From Anastatus disparis (Eukaryota > Arthropoda > Insecta > Hymenoptera > Eupelmidae), in contig JAFFSR010000314.1 in NCBI GenBank assembly GCA_017163975.1, forward strand, positions 5,442,501 through 5,506,500: a stretch of 64,000 nucleotides of DNA. The letters are read 5' to 3'. How positions within the stretch are numbered: position 1 is the stretch's first letter; each line of letters opens with the position of its first letter. A program made the translations under genes and the position numbers. Below are positions 55,870 through 64,000 of this stretch, one piece after another. The notes beneath the pieces are model-generated. The model worked only from the letters and a program-made list of their open reading frames with translations. It had not been told where the DNA came from and did not search any database.

Positions 55870-57530
55870 AGAGAAGCCCTATTTTGTCTCTTGATCTTTT
55901 ACAATTTTTCTTAAATTATTAAAAATCATTATAATTTGTTATTAACTAACTACGGTCTAAATTAAATGTCTCTATAATATTGCAATTAAAATTCTCTTTA
56001 GAACGATATAAAATATGCCTATTTTTGCTAGAATTTAACGTAAAATAAAAGAGAAGTTGATGTAATATTTCTTTGTTATTTAATTTTACTTGCAATATTA
56101 TTTGACATATACGTAAAATTGCAGTTTCTTATGAATCGCCCTTTGCTAATAGTTTTTATTTTTATTTATTTTAAGTAAATTTTTCTTCTTGTGCTTTTTG
56201 TTTTTTCTTGACATTTTCTCTTAGCTTAATTGTAATTATTTCTATTGCTTAGAAAAAAAAAGGGGAACAATTATGACCGAATAATAATAAGATTAAAAAG
56301 GAAAATCGTTTTGTTTAAAAAGTTAAAATAAAATTTGAAAATAAAAGAATGCTTGCAGGACCGTACATCTAAAGAAGCGAGGTTTTATAGCTTACAGATG
56401 TGCGTTGTTATAAGTGCATGCATCCTTTAAGAAATCAAGGAAAGAAGTTAAAACAGAAATATTTTAGGCTAGAATTGTTTCCCTTTATTTACTTAATATT
56501 GTATATTTTTTCTTTATCTTTATATAAAAATAATGATTAAAAACAAATAAACATTATTTGTTAAAAACCTTTTATGCATCTAATTTTTTTTTTTATATTG
56601 AAATTCGCTATAATGCGCGTATATTAATTAATTAATCTTAATTATTATTAAATCTATTTCCTTATGATTATGATTAAAAGTAAATTATTTTGTAAATATT
56701 TGGAAATAAAAATTATAAAATTTTCGTCGCATAGAAGAGAAAAGTTTGGTTTTCGTTTCTATGTGACATGTGTATACATACATACATATATATATATATT
56801 GAACGGTCTCGTATCTGTTCGGTTTAGGAATTTTTATAGTTTTCAGCTGTACCGATAACTAAGCGCATGTTCGTTTTTTTCTTCATCTTTGGAAAAATAA
56901 GATGAGAACTATGAGAAAATAATTTTTAAATATTTTGTATTTTGATAAAATTCAGAAATGTTTTATTTAATAGAGATTTTTATTATTCCTTTTACGCATA
57001 AATAGATACGGTGATTGTTCGGTTTTTACCGTAGACGGCCCGAGTGATTTCCTATTATTATTGAACATGAGTAATAAAAATTAAATTTTGCGTGAATGTA
57101 AAATATAAAAATTTTAATTGTTTAATCCGATTACTATATATAAATGGATGTATACCTTGTTTACATAATTGGGTATATCCATTCATATATAGTTATGACC
57201 GTGCGTATATACACATATATATGGGTGTATATAAGTGCATATACACTTGCCGAGCTGGCCCGCCTACGGTGCATACACGCTCAAGAGCTTCGGCTCCTTA
57301 GTCTTTTATTGCCGTTGTTTTCTTTTTGGGGTTTTCCCTTGTACTAGTATTATTTCTAATTAGATAGATAGAAATTATTTTATTCTGTATAAGAGTACAA
57401 AAACGTGACTTAAAAAATAATTTATAAAATAATTTTCAAAAAAAGAACTCATTGGATGTACTTGACATCACAATTGTCGTAAAATGCAGGAAACATTAAA
57501 CTAAAATTAAAAAAAAATTAAACAAAGAAT
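55870..57530. other. AT-rich interior of the 7.25-kb element
   Basis: No protein recognised. Short frames (56664-56858, 57092-57301, 57144-57347) run through ATATAC-type simple repeats and have no protein signature. A small hairpin-like phrase (ACATCTAAAG ... CTTACAGATGT) lies at 56366-56402. Confidence 0.45.
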
Positions 57531-57534
57531 GTAA

Positions 57535-57775
57535 TAAGCGCATGCTTTTTGTACGTAATGTCTTTGTTTCTTTATTTTTCAAAATGCTATGTGCGTCTTT
57601 ACTTAGAATAGGGGATAATTAACAACTGTTATATTTCATTTTAAAAAGTAATTGAAAGCGCGTGCCCTTTGTGCGCCACGTTATTGTCTCCCCACTCTTT
57701 AGCTTGATGAATGGTGCTTTACGTATAAATAGGAATAATTAACAACCGTTTAATTTCACTTTGATTAAAAGATAG
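57535..57775. repeat. Two 120-bp tandem units
   Basis: AAGCGCATGCTTTTTGTACG (57537) and AAGCGCGTGCCCTTTGTGCG (57657) start two diverged units. Each continues to GGATAATTAACAACTG or GAATAATTAACAACCG. The second unit contains a TATA-like GTATAAATAGG at 57724. Confidence 0.75.
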
Positions 57776-57954
57776 TATTCAGTTTCAGTTAATTGTTTGA
57801 ACAAACATAAATTTTCTTTTTCTTTCGAACGCTGTTAATTTATTATTACAATTATACGCTCGATTCGCTCGAGCGGCAACCTTCGCGCGTACGGCTATCG
57901 CCTACTTTCTGCACTGGTAACGTAAACTACTATTCTATAATACAAAATGTCATA

Positions 57955-58283
57955 TTTTTAAACAATATAATGTTGTGATTTATATTTATAAAAGTAAACA
58001 TGTATGCATATGTACGTTCACTTTTAGGAATATTTGGCTACCAGTCTTCTTTTTTATAACGATTGTAAAATTGTTCATTACGAGGAATGAAAATTATTTT
58101 ATACTTATAATGGAATCAAAAAACGGTCGGAAAAGAACGATGTATCATTTCTTGTTCTTTTTTGACCGTTTTTTGATTTCATTATTGCCCATGGTGTACA
58201 ATTTCACAAGTCTAAACGTTACACAAAAGAAGACTGGTAGAAAAATATTCCTATATGTTAAGACCACAGCACTTGCTTAAATC

Positions 58284-58321
<38 letters not shown>

Positions 58322-58436
58322 GAACAAAATTCATAATAATGTTTATATAGAGAAAAGAGTGAACGTACACACGCATATATGTTTACTTTTATAAATATAA
58401 ATCCCAACATTATATTGTTTAAAAATATTACACTTT
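57955..58436. mobile_element. Nested palindromic element with (TA)n
   Basis: TTTTTAAACAATATAATGTT at left and AACATTATATTGTTTAAAAA at right are inverted, with arms of about 220 bp around 58165 (AAAAACGGTCGGAAAAGAAC against GTTCTTTTTTGACCGTTTTT). A (TA)n run of about 18 repeats lies at 58286-58321 in the right arm. The plus-strand frame 57975-58280 spans the palindrome and is not credible as a gene. Confidence 0.8.
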
Positions 58437-59305
58437 ATGTTTTTAGAAAACTCATATTACTGATGCGAAAGAAAAAAAGATTTTAAGAGACAAAATAAAA
58501 AAAAATCCTTCGAAACAATCAAAAAATCAGTATTAAACAAAAATCTGTAATGTAATTATTTAATTATTAAATAATTACATTACAGATTTTTGTTTATTTA
58601 TTTATTTGTTTGTTTATTTATATGTTTATTTACTTTTATATCATATTGTTATATTTGTATTATTGCTTTTTCCAAATAATATTACCAAGGGTCATTCAGT
58701 TGACGTAATATTCACTGAGAATCTAACTTATAAGAAAACTGCAGCGCTCGACCGCATGCGCGCTACTTGTAAATGTTGTTACATCTTTTTTAATTATTTA
58801 TCAATCGATTTAAAACTTTCCACAAATCTTCTTTATACAAAAACCAAAAACTTTCTCGCTACAAGTTTCTTGTACTTGAAAGTTCCCTCGATACTTTTTT
58901 CTCGAGTACATTATAAACGCACAATTTGTAATTTGTATTAATTAATAAACAATTGCGACTAACAATTTGAGAATTAACATTTTTCATAATTATTATAAGT
59001 TTCGCTATGATATTTAGAAAATATATTTTAAATTTCAGCGTAATCGGTTAATATTTACTCGAATTATAACGATTTAAGTTTAAAAAGTATTGAAATTTAA
59101 TGTAAAAAATTTTCTTGTTTTTAATTTTTTTCTTGAAAAATAAAAATTTTATAAAAAAACTGTTAATATAAAAAAGATGCGGCATGATGAGTTTTACAAC
59201 GTCAAATTTTTCGAAATTTATTTGAAGAAAATGAAATTTTTACTACCAAGTGACTTCAGTCTTGCGTGCTCCAAGCGTAAATGCCCTTATTGCATCCGGG
59301 CCTTC
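58437..59305. repeat. Right terminal inverted repeat
   Basis: Reverse complement of 52052-52910. It includes the mirrored 57-bp palindrome (58540-58597) and the mirrored 111-codon frame 58606-58941. Confidence 0.9.
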
Positions 59306-59510
59306 AATTATACTTATTAATAATTCCGCTCGGTATCGGTTACAAGCTAGAGTAAAAGAAAAATTGACTATTTACAGGCTACGGTATTATCGACGGTTGG
59401 CACGATCGGAATCTACTTTACCGGCCGTAGATAATACGGAATCCCCCTTATATACAGTCGCTGGAAAGAGATGGAAGCTTAGTCAAGCTAAGCCTAGGTA
59501 GGAAAGGTCC
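59306..59510 (+). pseudogene. Continuation of the frame split by the 7.25-kb element
   Basis: From the AATT site the plus strand reads ILINNSARYRLQARVKEKLT, IYRLRYYRRLARSES and then PLYTVAGKRWKLSQAKPR before a stop at 59499. It is basic and looks coding, and it continues in phase from MTRFNKI at 52031. Position after an LTR-like block suggests the Gag region of an LTR retrotransposon, but no Gag motif is recognised. Confidence 0.4.
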
Positions 59511-59599
59511 GCAATATGTATAGGACTCCCCTATATTCATATTGACGTCAGGAAACCTGGCGGAGCTCTTACTAGATTGTAACATGGCAGATTGGCCAT

Positions 59600-60045
59600 G
59601 TTACTTGTATGTATATGGGAATATCCACACAACTTATAACCCTAGTAACAGGTCATATTACAGCTGTTCCTGGGTTTACCGCATGATGCACATTACTCAA
59701 ACTAGGTTCAAATCTTTTGTGCTATCCTGTAACTCTATTTCTGATGTATTTTGTAAATATGCCACAAACGGCCCGGCGGATAATTCTATAAAACGTTCAT
59801 TTTTACACATAAAAAATTACCGTAATTTATCTTATGTGTAAATTTACTTTTTATAGAATTATCTGCTGTGCCGTTTGTGGCACATTTACAAAAGACGTCA
59901 GAAATAGAGTTACAGGATAGCACAAAAGATTTGAACCTAGTTTGAATACTGTACATCACGCGGTAAACCCAGGAACTACTGTAATATGACCTGTTACTAG
60001 GATTAAAAGTTGTGTGGATATCCCCATATTTATAACGCATATAGA
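59600..60045. mobile_element. Palindromic MITE
   Basis: Arms of about 200 bp around 59826: GGGAATATCCACACAACTT against AAGTTGTGTGGATATCCCC, CAAATCTTTTGTGCTATCCT against AGGATAGCACAAAAGATTTG, and AATTCTATAAAACG against TTTTTATAGAATT. The open frames on both strands here (59542-59841, 59786-60061) mirror each other because of the palindrome and are not genes. Confidence 0.9.
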
Positions 60046-60099
60046 TGACAGAAGAAAGCATCCAACTGCTGGCAAGACGGGAAGCAAACCACGTGAGTC

Positions 60100-60870
60100 A
60101 AATATTCAATACTATAACCCAAGATCGTTGGCACATACGCGCGAATTTATGAAACACGTATACTGTGCACTGATATAGCTAGCAAGCCGCTTGACTCGAG
60201 TGGCTAAGCTGGAGTCCGTTAAGGATCGTTTGTCTCTCTCTTGCGGCGCGCGCAGCGTACAGCAAGAGAAATGAGCTGTGTAGACAGGAAGAAAACGCCA
60301 TTGCGTCATTCTTTCTGTCGTCAGCAAGGAGAAAAGAGCATTATGACTTGTGGTAATGCATAATACTTTTCGTTGTGTGTTACAATTATCGAATCTCGAG
60401 TGAGTGAGAATAGATAGATTTACTATTCTATAATTTATTTTAGTTTGCTTAAAAAAGCCTCGTGTTGTTGCGAGTGCACGATTGCTAAGCAAAAGAATAT
60501 AATTTATTGCTTTTTTTTGTGACGTGTGTGCCGAGCGATCGCGTGCGCGTTCTATTGCATACTTTCCCTTCGTGCTATTCCAATTTTTTTTTTGTGCGCA
60601 CGTGCCCTTTTAGCGTATGCTTTTCTTACTATCTGCTTTTCGTCGTGCCGATAGTTACTTAACTAGTGCAAGCGGTGTCGCGTACGCTATACGCGGCTGG
60701 CGTCCATTTTAAGCGCGCGTGTGACTACTGTAAAAATTACTGAAGTGAAGCTTTTTTTTTTGTTACTTAATTAATTACATCTTATATATTTTTAAAATCA
60801 GTGAAACCTCCTGATCCCCAAGGTTGTCATAACTAACGCAACCAATGTGGGGCCGACAAAAATTTCGGTG
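60100..60870 (+). repeat. Probable LTR/leader of right-hand Gypsy element
   Basis: A GC-raised block (CTTGCGGCGCGCGCAGCG, GCGATCGCGTGCGCG, CGTACGCTATACGCGGC) precedes the gag by about 1 kb. Near 60846, TGTGGGGCCGACAAAAATTT stands where a primer-binding site might lie. LTR ends could not be fixed and the 3' partner is outside the window. Confidence 0.4.
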
Positions 60871-61904
60871 CCATCTTAAGCAAGCGGGTTTAGTAGTAGT
60901 TTATTAAACTTACTAAGAACTCTTACCATCTATTGTGCGCTCTCTCATAACCACAGCAACACGGTGACTGTACCGACTGGAGATTATTGACGGCTGATGT
61001 AGCTCATTATAGTCGAACAATTTTTTTGTTACTTGACTTTGTTTTTTCTATTCCCTTTTTCTTACGAATGAAAATTTTTTTTGTGTGCTTCGGTTTACGT
61101 AACTAATTCTTTTTTTTGCTAATAAGATATTTTTGTTAGTTACTTTAAGATCAAATTTTTCTGTTACACTTGATTTGAAATTCTTTTTTGTATATTCTCT
61201 TAACGGTAATAATTTTTTTCCATTTCTCTTTAACTGTTATTTTTTTTTATAACGTTTGTTACTTAAATTTACTCAACGCCCTGCATACATAGTTTCTTTT
61301 GCTATCTCCGTGTGATTGTGAGATAATCATTGTGAGTAAAACTTTCTGCTGCGTTGACGTTATCTGCTTTTGAGTTTTGCCTTTTTATTAGATCGAAATT
61401 CCCTTTGTAGACGCTGGCTATAAATTAATAGTTTTTTTTTGCTTTTGTAGTGAAATAGTGCCACACGTAGAATATTTTAATATTACTATAAGACGCTTAT
61501 TTTTTTGGTGAATTCAAAATTTTTTAAATAATTTCTCTGAGTGGTATAAATTTTTTTTGCTTTCTTTTGGTGATAAAAATTTTTTTTTTGTTAACCTAAA
61601 ATGTGATTGCATAGCCTATTTGAGAATTTAATAGTATAAATATTTAATTTAACTTGACTTATAGTAGTAAAGTTGCTAAGCTTTAAAGTTAAGTTTATGA
61701 TTTTTTTCTTAATTAAATTTTTTTCTTACAGTTAAATAAAATTTAATTTTGTTTTAATTTTAAGCCGGAACTACTGCACTAAAAATTTCCTTTAAGCAAC
61801 CCTTCTGAGATGAGGTCTCGTATTAAATTAGTAGCAACTGTTTTTTTTGGTCCTAGGCAAATTTTATATAATATAATAGCGTAAAAAATTCCTTTTTTTT
61901 TATT
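60871..61904 (+). other. T-rich untranslated leader of Gypsy gag
   Basis: About 1 kb with many T8-T10 runs and no open frame, leading to the Gag start at 61905. Confidence 0.55.
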
Positions 61905-63540
61905 ATGCAAATGGCAAACCGACATTTAAATTCAGAACCCCCCTGGATTTCGGCCAATTTGTGTCATTGGGACGTTTTTTGGGCGGCTGACGAGATCACC
62001 AACTTAGCTGATAAACTTTTAGCCGATCAGCTGTTTGAATATCGTCTTAGAGGAGTTATTATGGCGGGAAGTTTAGCTACCTTCAAGCATTGGGTTTTGA
62101 GATATGAGCTCAGGAGACATCTGGGCGAACAAAGTGCTGCTTGGAATGCACTAGTCGATGAAATCGCAGATGAGTCGCGACTAGAGTGTAACACACTCCC
62201 CACAGGCAATTCCACCACTATGTTAAATGACCAGCACGAGGCTCAGATGAATGTACAGGCGAAAATTCATGCTATTGACGAGCCAGCACTGCCCACCGGT
62301 CAAACAATCGGAATTTATCGAGACCCTTTAACTTTTAATAACTCAACCGCACAATCTCGTAGCTACCCATTCATCAATCCTGCGAGTGAATCTGAAACTC
62401 GTGCGCCTCCCAGCGTTGGGAATGCTGAAGGTCAACCGTTTACCACTCCTCAAGCCCAATCCACCCAATACCCTGCTACCTTAAGAGATGTAACATGGCC
62501 GGATGCCACCGAATATTCCGAAGCGATGGATTTAACGTCGGTGGCCGCTCAAGAAAGCGCACTACCTAATGTTATTACGCGTGCCAGTGAGAACTTTGTT
62601 ACCACCAATACCACCAATGTTTGCCCCTCTTCAATAGTCCCTTCGAGCTATTCATATGGAGCAGCCAGCACCCTTCATGCTAACACGGCTACAACCAACT
62701 ACGGAGGACCTAACCACGCACCAGATCCCTATTTATAACCTTATACTCATGTACCTTCTTATTCTCATCCATTGAGTCAGATCCCTCATATTATACCATC
62801 TCCCTTGGATATATGCTCCGATCACCGCCTCTGATTCCAACGCCACCCTTTCTTACAGCTGTTCCGACACACCCTATGACTAGGCCAATGACCTATAGGC
62901 CAAATAACCTCCTTGATGTGAATTCAGCTCATGCTTTTTCAGAACCTTTTTCTTCGAGCATAAACGCATCATTGTTCCACTGTTAGAAACATACTAGCCA
63001 GATTTTTGCCAATTGGCATATTTCATTTAAAGGATATTGAAGAAAGGACCCTGAATCTTTTTTGATTAATTTGCAAGGATGTAGAGGAGCCCATGGCCTC
63101 ATGGTAGATACAATTATTAGGGCATTACCTGCAGTACTGGATGAAGAGGCCTATCCATGGTTTCGTAGAGGAAATCAAAATTGGCGCACACTTAAAGATC
63201 TAGTCGAAGCTCTTCACTTGCAGTTCTGCATGGAGGACGTGCAAGAACATCTTAAAATTGAACTAGAGCGGAAAACGCAAGGCTCTCAAGAAGATGTTAG
63301 CACTTATCCATCGGAATTGAGAGACCTTATGGACCAAGTTCGTCCGCTCATGACATTAGATGAGCAATTGCATCGAGCCTATAGGAATTTGCATCCTAGC
63401 TATCATTAAAGAATTTACCGGGACCAGTTTAATAGTTTCACGGAGTTGCAACGCCTTAGCAAGGGAGAAGGAACCCGTAGAGCCCAAGATAAAGCTTACC
63501 GGCCCCCTCCAGCCCCTAATTAGTCGTTAATTCCTACTAC
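61905..63540 (+). pseudogene. Ty3/Gypsy Gag, interrupted
   Basis: The first frame (61905-62738, 277 codons, start MQMANRHLNSEPPWISANLC) has a helical N-terminal part and a Pro/Ser/Thr-rich linker. After stops and a frame change, the capsid begins near 63015 with NWHISFKGY, an in-frame TGA, and RKDPESFLINLQGCRG. It continues through AYPWFRRGNQNWRTLKDLVE, LHLQFCMEDVQEHL and ERKTQGSQEDVSTYPSELRD, the classic retrotransposon Gag pattern. A TAA at 63407 is followed in frame by RIYRDQFNSFTELQRLSKGE. At least four disruptions make it non-functional. Choice of start at 61905 is the first ATG of the open frame; MANRH two codons on is equally possible. Confidence 0.85.
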
Positions 63541-63800
63541 AGCTTACACCGGTATTAAGGAACAACTTCAAAATTGCAATCATGACGTAAATTTCTTCAA
63601 AATTGTAATTCTATAGTTCTGTATCTCAATTTAGAAATAGTGAATCGTTTTGAAATTTTTACCACTTATTTATGATGTTGTTTTTAAATTGTGATACAAA
63701 TTTCAAAGCATTCTTAACATAATGAATTTTTTATGATGTAACTGGTGACCAACCTCCTTAAGCAGTCTTGATTAAATAAAACTGCTTTCATTTCCCCTCT
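63541..63800. other. Non-coding insertion within gag
   Basis: AT-rich sequence without a frame breaks the Gag between TAYTGIK and DYTDEQQHYD. It contains loosely inverted phrases (CTTCAAAATTG near 63566 and 63595; TTTCAAAGCATTC). Probably a small decayed insertion. Confidence 0.4.
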
Positions 63801-64000
63801 TGACTACACGGACGAGCAACAGCATTATGACCAAACTTCTGTGTTAGATCTGGTCGCCAGTACTCATCAAGCACCTGTGATAAACCCTTCAGCTGTCACT
63901 CAATCACAGAGGAAACCGGAACTTTGCAGAATTCAGCAGAAACCCGTTTTAAAAAATTCTAACGCGCGCTCTACTAATAAATCTGGAACTAATAATAATA
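63801..64000 (+). pseudogene. Ty3/Gypsy Gag C-terminal part, runs off window
   Basis: An open plus-strand frame, DYTDEQQHYDQTSVLDLVAS and onward to ARSTNKSGTNNN, to the window end. It is polar and likely the Gag region before the zinc knuckle or protease. No knuckle is reached inside the window. Confidence 0.5.

Larger units (their letters stand above)
52048..59309. mobile_element. 7.25-kb long-TIR element with hairpin array, family unknown
   Basis: Ends GAAGGCCCGGATGCAATAAG (52052) and CTTATTGCATCCGGGCCTTC (ending 59305) are perfect inverted repeats, and the arms run about 860 bp (52052-52910, 58437-59305) with high identity. AATT on both sides (52048-52051, 59306-59309) is consistent with a 4-bp target duplication. 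Joined across AATT, the flanks form one continuous reading frame. I find no transposase, polymerase or other recognisable protein inside. The interior has ten hairpins with a conserved tip, a minus-strand TATA-type promoter candidate, a 120-bp tandem repeat and a nested palindrome. It could be a non-autonomous DNA transposon or a foldback of an undescribed family. Confidence 0.8.

Noticed and set aside
57975..58280. 101-codon frame inside the 7.25-kb element
   Set aside because: It spans the centre of a nested palindrome, so its two halves are mirror translations.
52048..59309. Maverick/Polinton or integrated virus
   Set aside because: Long TIRs fit, but no polymerase, integrase, ATPase or capsid frame exists, and the ends do not begin with the AG of Polintons.
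59542..60061. Two similar open frames on opposite strands
   Set aside because: Their similarity comes from the palindromic MITE; neither has coding support.

Overview
This is a gene-poor, very AT-rich stretch of eukaryotic nuclear DNA, most likely from an arthropod and probably an insect. The base composition, the intron-type splice signals, the mix of Copia, Gypsy, Penelope, hAT, TTAA-type and pogo-like elements, and a decayed copy of the RNA polymerase III largest subunit gene all fit this. The species cannot be named from the sequence. I see no intact conventional host gene. Nearly everything recognisable is a mobile element or its remains, often nested in another element.

Layout. 0.2-1.6 kb is a foldback element, followed by a 2 kb array of about 500-bp repeats rich in AAGCTT. 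4.3-12.2 kb is a TTAA-flanked foldback MITE interrupted by a complete but decayed minus-strand Ty1/Copia element (238-bp LTRs, 5-bp target duplication). 12.6-15.6 kb holds more small elements, including a 1.27-kb hAT element with a perfect 8-bp duplication. 16.9-21.0 kb is a large composite inverted repeat with two further elements nested inside it. 21.2-23.1 kb is a broken transposase-like gene. 24.3-25.0 kb is the RPC1 pseudogene. 26.3-27.6 kb is a 160-codon open frame of unknown function between inverted arms. 27.8-32.5 kb holds long palindromes and a minus-strand pogo/jerky-like transposase pseudogene split by another palindrome.

33-43 kb: a TIR element, then a minus-strand Gypsy derivative (LTR-like segment, Gag, two zinc knuckles, protease, integrase tail). 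Where RT, RNase H and the integrase core should lie it has a long charged repetitive region instead. 43.5-44.6 kb is a 5'-truncated Penelope-like element with a GIY-YIG endonuclease and a 15-bp target duplication. 46.2-47.5 kb is a 1.3-kb palindrome. 48.2-49.7 kb is a palindromic element carrying a second Copia LTR/primer-site fragment and a second copy of the first TTAA MITE.

52.05-59.31 kb is the most unusual object: a 7.25-kb element with inverted repeats of about 0.86 kb and an apparent AATT target duplication, inserted into another open frame. It has no recognisable protein but carries ten copies of a 19-bp near-palindrome, at least seven of which sit visibly at the tip of a hairpin. The stem sequences differ between copies while remaining complementary. 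A TATA-type promoter candidate points into the array. 60-64 kb is the 5' part of a plus-strand Gypsy element whose gag runs off the window.

The genes do not form a pathway. The region reads as successive layers of transposition, with nesting giving relative ages.
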